Assembly: GCF_038397735.1 (NCBI RefSeq) | Contig: NZ_CP151635.1 | Location: 1,054,001-1,118,000 of the forward strand | Length of the DNA: 64,000 nt | Source of the DNA: Microbacterium sp. LWH13-1.2 | GTDB lineage: Bacteria > Actinomycetota > Actinomycetes > Actinomycetales > Microbacteriaceae | Direction: 5' to 3' | In this document: positions 1 to 8,180 of the stretch, piece after piece | How the letters are laid out: each line of letters opens with the position of its first letter | Position numbering within the stretch: the first letter of the stretch is position 1 | The notes under the pieces: model-generated | Told to the model about the DNA's origin: nothing | Seen by the model: the letters and a program-made list of their open reading frames with translations, nothing else | Databases searched by the model: none | Position numbers and translations under genes: made by a program

Positions 1-610
1 CGTGAAGCGCGGTGCTGAGGGGTGGACCTGGCTCGTCGGGCATCCGCTCGAGGGCGAGACCCCGTCCTGGCTGGTGGAGGGCGCACGCGTGGAGCTGTCG
101 GTCGATTCGTCCCGGCGGGCCGGTCTCAGCCGAGGACACACCGCCTGCCACCTGGCGTCTCTCGCGCTCGATCTCGCTCTTGCGGATCTGTGGCGCAAGG
201 ATCCGGGCGAGGATGCTCTGGGCACCCCGAACTTCGAGGGCAAGGCCAATCAGTCCAGCCGCATCCATGCGGACGGCGCGGTCGACGAGTACCGCCTGGG
301 CAAGAGCCTGCGCAGGGCCGGATTCGACACCGAGACGTTCGCAGCGACGATCGCGGATCGTGAGGCGTCGATCAACGCACGGCTGGCCGACTGGGTCGCG
401 TCGGGTGCGTCGAGCCGAGTGGTGACGGAAGGCCCGACGATCGTGGACCGTCGAAGCTGGCACTGCGAGCTTCCCGAAGGTACGGCGGAGATCCTGTGCG
501 GCGGCACGCACGTGGCGTCTCTCGCCGAATTCGTCTCGATCTCGGTGACGCTCGACCTGACGGATCCGCAGCTGCTGGTCATGACGACACGGGCCGTGCC
601 CGCTTCCTGA
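1..610 (+). CDS. Alanyl-tRNA editing domain protein (AlaX-like), 5' end outside window
   Basis: The visible 202 residues match the second additional domain of alanyl-tRNA synthetase, which as a free-standing protein hydrolyses mischarged tRNA-Ala. The four expected zinc ligands are present as an HxxxH pair (HTACH, about residues 46-50) and a CxxxH pair (CGGTH, about residues 166-170). The frame is open to the window edge, and the usual N-terminal part of about 100 residues before the HxxxH motif is missing, so the GTG at base 2 is probably not the true start. It ends 23 nt before the convergent nucleotidyltransferase gene. An older annotation of this family as a metal-dependent hydrolase would describe the same protein. 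Confidence 0.8.
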   Translation, partial: VKRGAEGWTWLVGHPLEGETPSWLVEGARVELSVDSSRRAGLSRGHTACHLASLALDLALADLWRKDPGEDALGTPNFEGKANQSSRIHADGAVDEYRLGKSLRRAGFDTETFAATIADREASINARLADWVASGASSRVVTEGPTIVDRRSWHCELPEGTAEILCGGTHVASLAEFVSISVTLDLTDPQLLVMTTRAVPAS

Positions 611-633
611 CGAAGGTCACCGCACGAGGACGT

Positions 634-1326
634 TCAGCGCACGAAGCCGCTCTGCACCCTTCCGCCTGCACGGTCGAGCTCGTCTTCGACGCGGGCGGCG
701 AACGTCGCGTAGTCGCGGTCGAGCAGTGGGGTGCTCAGCAGCTCGGCGCGCTCATTGCTGAGGTTCCGGAGCCGCCTCGGAAGCCATTTGCCCGTCGCGA
801 TCCAGCGTCCCTCCCTGAGAAGCATGAGCTCTGCGATCCTCTCGAACAGGATGAAGGCCTCGATGTGCTGCTCGAGAGGGTCTGCCGCATCTCTGAGGTC
901 GTCGAGCACGTCGGTGATGACGTAGCGGCGAAACGCGGACTCCTGCGCGCTGAGTGCGGGGCCCCTGTCGAGGACCGTCTGCCACCGACGGCGGAGAGCG
1001 GCGAGGCGGCCGTCGTCTCGGATCGCGGTGCCTTCGACGAGCATGTGCACGGTCACCGGTCGGTGCTGTGCGACGCCTCGGTCGGCCCACTCGTCGAAAC
1101 CTGCCGGCGTGTACGCGAACACCTCGAAGATCTCGCCCTCGAATTCGTGAGTCGAGGCCTCGCTCGTCTGGTCTTCGGCGTCGAAGAGGCCGTCTCCGAG
1201 GAGCAGCAGGTCGATGTCGCTCGTCGGGGTCCGTTCACGGCGCGCGGTGCTCCCCGCCACGATGGCGACATCTGCGCCGGGGTAGCGGGCGGCGACGAAT
1301 CGTTCAGCGACAGCGAAGTTGTCCAC
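634..1326 (-). CDS. Nucleotidyltransferase-domain protein
   Basis: A 230-residue protein with a minimal nucleotidyltransferase signature near the N terminus: a GSTARR turn followed by SDIDLLLL, which carries the two metal-binding aspartates. The rest is helical and could be a substrate-binding or HEPN-like part; I cannot assign a substrate. The frame stays open upstream, but a GTG at 1326 is preceded by TACTCT (1338-1333) with 6 nt between, the leaderless pattern seen across this window, and it places the catalytic motif about 23 residues from the N terminus, as in the family. It is last in a minus-strand set behind the double-Nudix and RNase genes. No antitoxin-like partner is adjacent, so a toxin role is not supported. 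Confidence 0.75.
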   Translation of the reverse strand: MDNFAVAERFVAARYPGADVAIVAGSTARRERTPTSDIDLLLLGDGLFDAEDQTSEASTHEFEGEIFEVFAYTPAGFDEWADRGVAQHRPVTVHMLVEGTAIRDDGRLAALRRRWQTVLDRGPALSAQESAFRRYVITDVLDDLRDAADPLEQHIEAFILFERIAELMLLREGRWIATGKWLPRRLRNLSNERAELLSTPLLDRDYATFAARVEDELDRAGGRVQSGFVR

Positions 1327-1363
1327 GTCGCAAGAGTAACGACCGTCCGTGCGCGTTCCGGCG

Positions 1364-2272
1364 TCAGCGGAGCGCTGCACCGAGTCGAGAGCCGAGGCCA
1401 CCGGCGAGCACATGAGCCTGAGTGAGCGGGATCCACCGGCATGTCCACGAGACGGGCGAGCGGCCGGTCGCCGGATCGGCTTCACCGGCCTGCCAGACCG
1501 CGGAGACCTCGGGATCGACGACCTCCAACCGGAAGAAGTGTCGGAGCGCCACTTCATCGCGCAACGGGGCGAGGTCGTAGAACTCGGCGCCGAGGCTGCG
1601 CGTCACCGTGCCGCGGAGCCCGGTCTCCTCGAACAGCTCTCTCTCAGCGGCCTGAGCAGCACTCTCGTCGTCGCGCACGGTGCCCGCGGGAACCTGAACG
1701 CCGGTGGCGAGCATGTCGGTGTCGTCGTGGGTGAAGACGAGCAGGCGATCCTCTGCGATGACATAGCACACGGCTTTCTCGACAACGGTGATCTGAGACG
1801 CGACGGCCGTCTCGCCCGGACGGCCGGCATCGCCGATGATTCTGTCCACCCACCGATCGCGCGGAAGCCGCGCGATCTCCGCCCTGGTGAACCACCCCGT
1901 CTCGATGAGCTCGCCGTCTGTGAACATGAACCCGGCGTCGACCGGAATCGAACACGAGTAGGCGATCGTCGTGTATCCGACACGATCGCCGTTCGGATAG
2001 CTCACGAGCAGATCCTCGCCTCCGTACGCCCCCACGATCCCGTGGACGGTGGCGGCGACTCCGATCTCCTCGTGCACCTCCCGGAGCAGCGCATCCTCCG
2101 GCTTCTCGAGCGGCTCGATTCCGCCGCCGAGGAGTCCCCACTCGCGCGAGTGCGTTTGCCGGCACAGCAGAAATCGATCGCCTCGCCGGATCACCGCAGT
2201 GACCGCGGGGAGCAGAAGGAGATCATGCCCCACGATCTTGCGGAGGTCGCTCAGGTACGGCGATATCGGCAT
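1364..2272 (-). CDS. Tandem Nudix hydrolase, two intact Nudix domains in one chain
   Basis: A 302-residue protein with two complete Nudix boxes. The first, around residues 48-70, reads G-x5-E-x7-REVHEEIGV. The second, around residues 196-218, reads G-x5-E-x7-RELFEETGL. Nudix enzymes cleave nucleoside diphosphates linked to another group, such as oxidised nucleotides, ADP-sugars or NADH. Both boxes keep the catalytic REXXEE glutamates, so both sites could be active. ATG at 2272. The gene follows the RNase gene by 18 nt and precedes the nucleotidyltransferase by 37 nt, suggesting a shared transcript linked to RNA or nucleotide turnover. The substrate cannot be read from sequence. Confidence 0.85.
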   Translation of the reverse strand: MPISPYLSDLRKIVGHDLLLLPAVTAVIRRGDRFLLCRQTHSREWGLLGGGIEPLEKPEDALLREVHEEIGVAATVHGIVGAYGGEDLLVSYPNGDRVGYTTIAYSCSIPVDAGFMFTDGELIETGWFTRAEIARLPRDRWVDRIIGDAGRPGETAVASQITVVEKAVCYVIAEDRLLVFTHDDTDMLATGVQVPAGTVRDDESAAQAAERELFEETGLRGTVTRSLGAEFYDLAPLRDEVALRHFFRLEVVDPEVSAVWQAGEADPATGRSPVSWTCRWIPLTQAHVLAGGLGSRLGAALR

Positions 2273-2290
2273 GGCCTCGAGCCTAGGGCG

Positions 2291-3706
2291 TCAGAGAGAG
2301 AACTCGATCTCGCCTCGGGTGATGTCCGCGCGCACGACGTGGAGCGGCACGACGGCTCCGGGGGTGGCACCGTCCGGAATCGGGGCAGAGGCGGTGACGG
2401 CAGGATCGGCGATCTGGACCGTCGCCCGCTCGCCGCGGATCTCGATCACGGTCGCATCGATCGTCGAGCCGACCAGGGGAGTCATCAGCGCAGCCTCGAC
2501 GCAGTTGATCGTTGCGGAATCGAGGTTGGACGCGCGCTGACCGGACTCCTGCATCAGTGCCGGGAGATCAGCGAGGGACTCGCGGACCCAGGCCGGCACC
2601 TCTCGCCCCTCGGACACGGCGAGGCAGATCGCGAGCGACCAGCGATCGACGAGACGACGCAGAGGCGCCGTGGCGTGCGCGTACGGTGCGGCGATCGCCG
2701 CCTGCTCGGTGTCGGACGGCACTGAGCCGTCGAAGGTCACGTAGCCCGCTCCGCGGAAGAGTGACGCTGCCGCCTCGAGGATCGGGAGGGTCATGGGGTC
2801 TGCGCGATCCAGCTCGCGCAGGTAGTCGCCGTACCGGCCCGTCGTCCAGGGCCGACCGAGCGCCTCGGTCTGATAACGGAACGCATCGAAGGATCTCTCG
2901 TCAGGCTGGGGCATCGTGCGCAGGATGCCGATGCCGGCCTCGATCATCAGGGAAGCTGCCGCCATACCCGTCATGAGGGACAGCTGAGCGTTCCATTCTT
3001 CGACAGGCAGCGGGTGCCGACGTTCGATCGAATAGGTTCCGTCGAGTCCTCGCACGACCTCTTCGTCCGGGAGGTTCAGGCTCGCGCCGCCGCGGAGCTT
3101 CTCCTGTGCGATCCGCAGAGCACCGATCTCCGGGAGCAGCGCGGCGGGGCCTTCCTCGCCCCGGTCGAGCGCCGCCTGGGTGCTGACGTAGTCGAGCTGC
3201 GCGCGCGAGCGGATCAGGGCCCGCTCCAGCCTGACGTCCTCGACCACTCCCGCAGAATCGAGGGCGAAGGTCCAGACCAGCGCTGGGCGATCCACATCCG
3301 CCAGCAGCGATGCGCGATCCTCGCTCAGCACCTTCGGATGCAGGGGGACAGTGCCGTCCGCCGCGTACAGGGTCTGGCCTCGACGACGGGCCTCCGCGTC
3401 GACCGCACCGCCGGGAGCCACGAATCCGGGCACATCGGCGATCGCATAGCGAACCGTGTATCCGGAGTCCCGCCGCTCGAGGTGGAAGGCCTGGTCGAGA
3501 TCGCGAGACCCGCGGGGATCGAGTGTGGCGAACGGGATGTCGCGCATATCGAGTTCGGGAGTTGCAGCATCCGATGCCGCAGCCTCGGCGAGCACCGCGG
3601 CGGGGAAATCAGCGGGAGCCTCCAGAGATTCCTTGAGGGCGGCCAGCGCCGCGGCGAGTTCCGTCTGCGCGGCGGACGGAGCAACGTGGGATCGGCGCTG
3701 AGGCAT
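2291..3706 (-). CDS. RNB-domain exoribonuclease (RNase II/R family, short form)
   Basis: A 471-residue RNase II-type 3'-5' exoribonuclease that hydrolyses single-stranded RNA processively to nucleotides. The catalytic segment DPRGSRDLDQAF near residue 62 supplies the metal-binding aspartates, and ATAPLRRLVDR near residue 340 is the conserved C-terminal RNB signature. It is shorter than E. coli RNase II or R: there are no cold-shock domains ahead of RNB, and only a short beta-rich tail follows. This compact form is common in actinobacteria. ATG at 3706 lies 6 nt after TAGTGT (3718-3713), a likely leaderless promoter. First gene of a minus-strand set with the double-Nudix and nucleotidyltransferase genes. 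Confidence 0.88.
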   Translation of the reverse strand: MPQRRSHVAPSAAQTELAAALAALKESLEAPADFPAAVLAEAAASDAATPELDMRDIPFATLDPRGSRDLDQAFHLERRDSGYTVRYAIADVPGFVAPGGAVDAEARRRGQTLYAADGTVPLHPKVLSEDRASLLADVDRPALVWTFALDSAGVVEDVRLERALIRSRAQLDYVSTQAALDRGEEGPAALLPEIGALRIAQEKLRGGASLNLPDEEVVRGLDGTYSIERRHPLPVEEWNAQLSLMTGMAAASLMIEAGIGILRTMPQPDERSFDAFRYQTEALGRPWTTGRYGDYLRELDRADPMTLPILEAAASLFRGAGYVTFDGSVPSDTEQAAIAAPYAHATAPLRRLVDRWSLAICLAVSEGREVPAWVRESLADLPALMQESGQRASNLDSATINCVEAALMTPLVGSTIDATVIEIRGERATVQIADPAVTASAPIPDGATPGAVVPLHVVRADITRGEIEFSL

Positions 3707-3876
3707 GACCCCACACTAGGCGTCGAGGCGCGCCGGACCATGACGGCGGACCCCGGATACGACGGCGCTGAGGGGATCGGGGCTGAGCGTCGGACCCCCT
3801 CGGCGCACCCTCCGGAAACCTGTGATTCGCGTGTCCGTCCGGCCCCGACCGGAATACAGGGCGTTAGCGTGGGGGC

Positions 3877-4647
3877 ATGACCACTGCTGCGAAAGCCCAG
3901 ACCCTGATCGGACTCTACGAAGCGCCCGAGATCCTCCGCGTCGTCAATGTGTGGGACGTCGTCTCCGCCCGAGCTGTCGCGAAGCTCCCGGAGACCAAGG
4001 CGATCGCCACCGCCGGCCACGGCATCGCCGCGTCGTTCGGATTCGAGGACGGCACCATCACCCGCGACATCATGATCGACATGGTCGGACGCATCGCGGC
4101 ATCCGTCTCCGTCCCGGTGACCGCCGACCTCGACGACGGCTACGGCGACGCAGGAGAGACCACGCGTCTCGCGATCGGCGCGGGTGTCGTCGGCGCCAAC
4201 GTCGAGGACCGCCTCAAGCCGTTCGACGAGTCCGTCGCCGTGGTGGAGGCCATCGTCAAGGCGGCCGAGGCAGAGGGCGTTCCGTTCGCTCTCAACGCCC
4301 GCACCGACGCGTTCGTGCGCGCAGGTCACCGACCGGTCGCCGAGAGCGTCGCCGATGCGATCCAGCGCGGCCGTGCGTTCCTCGACGCCGGTGCCACGGC
4401 TGTCTTCGTCCCCGGCATGCTCGACGCCAACATCACGCGTCAGCTCGTCGAGGGCCTCGGAGAGGGCAAGCTCAGCGTGATCGGCCTGCCCGGCACCCTC
4501 GCGGCGTCGGAGTACGAGAAGCTCGGCGTCGCCCGCATCTCCTACGGCCCGCTGCCGCAGCGGGTCGCCCTGACCGCCGTGCAGGACCTCGCAGCGAGCC
4601 TGTACGCCGGCGGCGTGATCCCCAACGGACTCCCTGCCCTCAACTGA
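3877..4647 (+). CDS. Isocitrate lyase / phosphoenolpyruvate mutase superfamily protein
   Basis: A 256-residue TIM-barrel enzyme of the ICL/PEP mutase superfamily, which makes or breaks C-C or P-C bonds next to a carboxylate using Mg2+. Recognisable elements are the metal-binding ADLDDGYGD near residues 85-93, the NVED segment near residue 107 and NARTDAF near residue 138. The catalytic cysteine loop of true isocitrate lyases is not seen, so an oxaloacetate decarboxylase or carboxy-PEP mutase-like activity is more likely, but the substrate is open. ATG at 3877 follows TAGCGT (3865-3870) by 6 nt and is probably leaderless. It is divergent from the RNase gene and stands alone ahead of proS. Confidence 0.8.
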   Translation: MTTAAKAQTLIGLYEAPEILRVVNVWDVVSARAVAKLPETKAIATAGHGIAASFGFEDGTITRDIMIDMVGRIAASVSVPVTADLDDGYGDAGETTRLAIGAGVVGANVEDRLKPFDESVAVVEAIVKAAEAEGVPFALNARTDAFVRAGHRPVAESVADAIQRGRAFLDAGATAVFVPGMLDANITRQLVEGLGEGKLSVIGLPGTLAASEYEKLGVARISYGPLPQRVALTAVQDLAASLYAGGVIPNGLPALN

Positions 4648-4689
4648 CGCATCGCGAGACGAGTGACCACCGGTCAGTAGACTTGGCCC

Positions 4690-6447
4690 GTGGTCACTCG
4701 TCTTTCGAATTTCTTCCTCCGCACGCTCCGTGAAGACCCTGCAGGCGCAGAGGTCGCGAGCCACAGGCTGCTGATCCGCGCCGGGTACATCCGGCCGCAG
4801 GCTGCCGGCATCTTCGCGTGGCTCCCGCTGGGGCTCCGCGTCAAGGCCAAGATCGAGACCGTCGTCCGCGAGGAGATGGCCGCAGCAGGAGCGCAGGAGG
4901 TGCACTTCCCGGCTCTGATGCCGCGCGAGTCGTATGAGGCGACCGGGCGCTGGGACGAGTACGGCGACCTGCTGTTCCGTCTCCAGGACCGCAAGGGCGG
5001 CGACTACCTGCTCGCCCCGACGCACGAAGAGGCGTTCACGCTGCTCGTGAAGGACCTGTACTCGTCGTACAAGGACCTTCCCCTCACGCTCTACCAGATC
5101 CAGGACAAGTACCGCGATGAGGCCCGTCCCCGGGCAGGCCTGCTTCGCGGACGCGAGTTCACGATGAAGGACGCCTATTCCTTCGATTCGTCCGACGAGG
5201 GCCTCGACGCCAGCTACCAGGCTCAGCGCGATGCCTACGAGCGCATCTTCCAGCGCCTGGGTCTCGAGTACGTCATCGTCCAGGCGGATGCCGGAGCGAT
5301 GGGCGGTTCGCGGAGCGAGGAGTTCCTGCACCCGACTCCCGTCGGCGAAGACACGTTCGTCCGCAGCGCCGGCGGATACGCCGCCAATGTGGAGGCGTTC
5401 ACGACTGCCGTGCCTGACGCGATCACTTTCGACGCGGATGCGGTGCCGGTGATCTTCGACTCGCCGAACACGCCCACGATCGAGACTCTCGTCGCGCACT
5501 CGAACGCGCACCTGGACGGCGACTACACGGCTGCGGACACGCTCAAGAACGTCGTGCTCGCGCTCACCCACCTCGACGGAACCCGTGAACTCGTCGTCGT
5601 CGGCATCCCCGGCGACCGCGAGGTCGACGAGAAGCGCGCCGAAGTCGCATTCGCGCCTGCGGAGGTCGAGACCGCCACGGCAGACGACTTCGAGAAGAAC
5701 CCGCTGCTCGTCAAGGGCTACATCGGCCCCTGGTCTCCCACGGGAGCCGTGCTCGGCGAGGAATCGGCGACCGGCATCCGCTACCTGGTCGACCCCCGTG
5801 TGAGCGAGGGCACGAGCTGGATCACCGGTGCGAACCTGGACGAGAAGCACGCGCATTCGGTCGTCGCCGGGCGTGACTTCTTCGCCGACGGCATCGTCGA
5901 GATCGCGAACGTCCGCGCGGGCGATCCGGCGCCCGACGGCTCCGGTCCGGTCGAGCTCGCACGCGGTATGGAGATCGGCCACGTGTTCCAGCTGGGTCGC
6001 AAGTACGCGGACGCGCTCGGACTCAAAGTCCTGAACGAGAACGGCAAGCTCGTCACCGTCACGATGGGGTCGTACGGCATCGGCGTGACGCGAATCCTCG
6101 CGATCATCGCCGAGCTGAACAACGACGAGAAGGGGCTCATCTGGCCCGCATCCGTCGCCCCCTTCGACGTGCAGGTCGTCGCCGCCGGTCGTGATCAGGT
6201 CGCGTTCGATGTGGCCGCCGACCTGTCGGCGCAGCTCGAGTCGGCCGGACTCGACGTGCTCTACGATGACCGACCCAAGGTCTCGCCGGGAGTCAAGTTC
6301 GGCGACGCCGAGCTCGTGGGCGTCCCGAAGATCGTCATCGTGGGCCGCGGGGCGGCCGACGGTCAGGTCGAACTGTGGGATCGCAGCACGGGTGAGCGCG
6401 ACGCGGTCTCGGTCACCGAGGCCATCGAAAGGCTCAGCAGGGGCTGA
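4690..6447 (+). CDS. proS: Prolyl-tRNA synthetase
   Basis: A 585-residue class II aminoacyl-tRNA synthetase that charges tRNA-Pro. The length fits the bacterial-type enzyme with the inserted editing domain between motifs 2 and 3 (about residues 225-400), which clears Ala-tRNA-Pro. Motif 2 is visible around [18 protein letters not shown] (about residues 141-158), and the C-terminal anticodon-binding domain contains the [19 protein letters not shown] segment. The start is GTG at 4690, 6 nt after TAGACT (4678-4683), so the mRNA is probably leaderless. A hairpin follows at 6461-6499. Confidence 0.97.
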   Translation: MVTRLSNFFLRTLREDPAGAEVASHRLLIRAGYIRPQAAGIFAWLPLGLRVKAKIETVVREEMAAAGAQEVHFPALMPRESYEATGRWDEYGDLLFRLQDRKGGDYLLAPTHEEAFTLLVKDLYSSYKDLPLTLYQIQDKYRDEARPRAGLLRGREFTMKDAYSFDSSDEGLDASYQAQRDAYERIFQRLGLEYVIVQADAGAMGGSRSEEFLHPTPVGEDTFVRSAGGYAANVEAFTTAVPDAITFDADAVPVIFDSPNTPTIETLVAHSNAHLDGDYTAADTLKNVVLALTHLDGTRELVVVGIPGDREVDEKRAEVAFAPAEVETATADDFEKNPLLVKGYIGPWSPTGAVLGEESATGIRYLVDPRVSEGTSWITGANLDEKHAHSVVAGRDFFADGIVEIANVRAGDPAPDGSGPVELARGMEIGHVFQLGRKYADALGLKVLNENGKLVTVTMGSYGIGVTRILAIIAELNNDEKGLIWPASVAPFDVQVVAAGRDQVAFDVAADLSAQLESAGLDVLYDDRPKVSPGVKFGDAELVGVPKIVIVGRGAADGQVELWDRSTGERDAVSVTEAIERLSRG

Positions 6448-6460
6448 TCGCCGTGGTGCG

Positions 6461-6499
6461 GAATGCCGCGCACCCCCTTCCCGGGACTGCGCGGCATTC
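6461..6499. terminator. Shared hairpin between convergent proS and flavin-protein gene
   Basis: An 11-bp perfect stem, GAATGCCGCGC (6461-6471) with its complement at 6489-6499 and a 17-nt loop. It sits between converging genes and has no T-tract, so it may act in both directions or as a 3' stabiliser. Confidence 0.6.
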
Positions 6500-6517
6500 T
6501 CATGAGCGGGGTCGAGA

Positions 6518-7021
6518 TCAGCAGACGATGCGACCGTGGTTCATGATGTCGTCATCCGGTGTGTCGCGCGTGACCAGCGACTTCAGCGCTCCCGCAGCCA
6601 TGGCGATCTTCCCCTTCGCGGGCTCCCAGAACTCGGTCACGGTGGGGGTCACCTTCAAGAGCGCGATGCCTGGGGTGTCGAGGCCGTCCGCGAACCAGAT
6701 CTCCAGCGACGGGGAGTAGAGCTCCTCCATCTTCGCGCGGTCGTGCACGAGCGTCGCCTTGCCGGCGACCGAGACGTAGCGCATCCCCTTGGCATCGCAG
6801 TAGGACAATCCGACATCGTGGTGCTTGCGCGCTTCGTCGACCTTCTCGGTGTCTTCCGCGGTGAAGAACCAGATGTCGCCGGCGTCGTCCATCTGCCGCG
6901 TCGACATCGGTCTGCTCACGAGATTGCCGTCATCGTCGGTCGTCGTCAGCATCGTGAAGTCGATGTCCTCCACGAGCTCGGCGACACGTGCCAGGGCTTC
7001 AGGTCCGGTGATCTCTGTCAT
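6518..7021 (-). CDS. Pyridoxamine 5'-phosphate oxidase-family flavin protein (general stress protein 26-like)
   Basis: A 167-residue split-barrel flavin-binding protein of the PNPOx-like superfamily, closest in layout to Bacillus general stress protein 26. Visible features are the SRPMSTRQMD strand pair near residue 37 and the WFFTAEDTEKVDEARKH segment that follows, typical of flavin contacts. True PNP oxidase activity is not implied; such proteins bind FMN, FAD or F420 and their substrates are mostly unknown. The start chosen is ATG at 7021, preceded by AAGG about 7 nt away; the open frame extends farther but the extra part is not family-like. Convergent with proS and divergent from the LOG gene. 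Confidence 0.8.
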   Translation of the reverse strand: MTEITGPEALARVAELVEDIDFTMLTTTDDDGNLVSRPMSTRQMDDAGDIWFFTAEDTEKVDEARKHHDVGLSYCDAKGMRYVSVAGKATLVHDRAKMEELYSPSLEIWFADGLDTPGIALLKVTPTVTEFWEPAKGKIAMAAGALKSLVTRDTPDDDIMNHGRIVC

Positions 7022-7139
7022 GTCGATACCTTCGTACGGGCGCGACGCAGAGGCACGGGGATTGACAGGAGGAGCGCCACATGATCGCGGGCGGCGTTGC
7101 GCCGCACACGGGGCCGATCGCGCATGACAGTCTGGAGAC

Positions 7140-8180
7140 ATGACCGAGGAATCGCTGCCGGAATCGCTCAGCTCCGAGATCAACGCCGTGCTGGACGACG
7201 CCGGGGTCAAGACCGATCGGCGACTGGTGATGCGCATGATGCGCACCGCGATCCTGCTCGGTGAGGACGGCACCAACCGGCTCGATCTGAAGATCGCATC
7301 CGCGGCTCTGGCCGAGATGCGCGACGCCTTCCGACTCTTCGCGCCCTTCGAGGGAGTGCCCAAGGTCACCGTCTTCGGGTCTGCTCGCACACGGCAGGAC
7401 GACCCGCTCTACGTCCAGGCGCGAGCCATCGCCGAGGCCCTGGCCGCAGACGGTTGGATGGTCGTGACGGGCGCCGGCCCCGGGATCATGCAGGCGGCGG
7501 CTGAGGGCGCAGGTCCCGCGCTCTCGCTGGGCGTCTCGATCCGACTGCCGTTCGAGGAGAAGGCGAACAGCCTCGTCGCGGGGAGCGACCACGTCGTCGC
7601 GATGAAGTACTTCTTCACCCGCAAGCTCATGCTCATCAAGGAGTCGATCGGCTTCATCTGCCTTCCGGGCGGGTTCGGCACCCTGGACGAGATGTTCGAG
7701 CTGCTGACCCTGCAGCAGACGGGCAAGGCCGAGCCGACGCCCATCGTGCTGCTCGACGAACCCGGGGGCACGTTCTGGAACGGGCTCAAGCGGTTCATCG
7801 ACGAGGATCTCGCGCCGACGGGGGTGATCTCCGAGGGCGACTTCGACCGCGTCGTGATCACGGACTCGGTGGAGTCGGCGGCCTCGGTGATCGCCGGTTT
7901 CTGGCGCAACTACGATTCGCTGCGCTGGGTGGGCGACACCCTCGTGCTCCGCCTGCGTATCGACCCGACCGATGCCGAGCTCGACCGGCTCAACGAGCAG
8001 TTCGCGGGGATGCTGGTGAGCGGCCGTATCGAGCGATCTGCGCCGCGGTCACCCGAGGTCGCGGACGACGACGTGCTGCACCTGCCGCGGCTAGCCCTTC
8101 ACCTCGACCAGCGCCAGGTCGGCAACCTGTTCCGTCTGATCGGTGCGATCAACTCGCTGGATTCTGCTCCCGCGCTCTGA
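7140..8180 (+). CDS. LOG family (TIGR00730-like) nucleotide hydrolase
   Basis: A 346-residue Rossmann-fold protein with the LOG signature PGGFGTLDEMFE near residue 179 and a GAGPGIMQAA glycine loop near residue 113. Small members release cytokinin bases from their ribotides or act on purine nucleoside monophosphates; this one is much longer, with about 75 extra residues at the N terminus and a C-terminal extension of about 80 residues, closer to PpnN-type proteins. Function in nucleotide salvage is inferred. ATG at 7140 follows CAGTCT by 6 nt and GGAG lies within that gap. Its last 32 nt overlap the 3' end of the convergent amine oxidase gene. Confidence 0.82.
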   Translation: MTEESLPESLSSEINAVLDDAGVKTDRRLVMRMMRTAILLGEDGTNRLDLKIASAALAEMRDAFRLFAPFEGVPKVTVFGSARTRQDDPLYVQARAIAEALAADGWMVVTGAGPGIMQAAAEGAGPALSLGVSIRLPFEEKANSLVAGSDHVVAMKYFFTRKLMLIKESIGFICLPGGFGTLDEMFELLTLQQTGKAEPTPIVLLDEPGGTFWNGLKRFIDEDLAPTGVISEGDFDRVVITDSVESAASVIAGFWRNYDSLRWVGDTLVLRLRIDPTDAELDRLNEQFAGMLVSGRIERSAPRSPEVADDDVLHLPRLALHLDQRQVGNLFRLIGAINSLDSAPAL

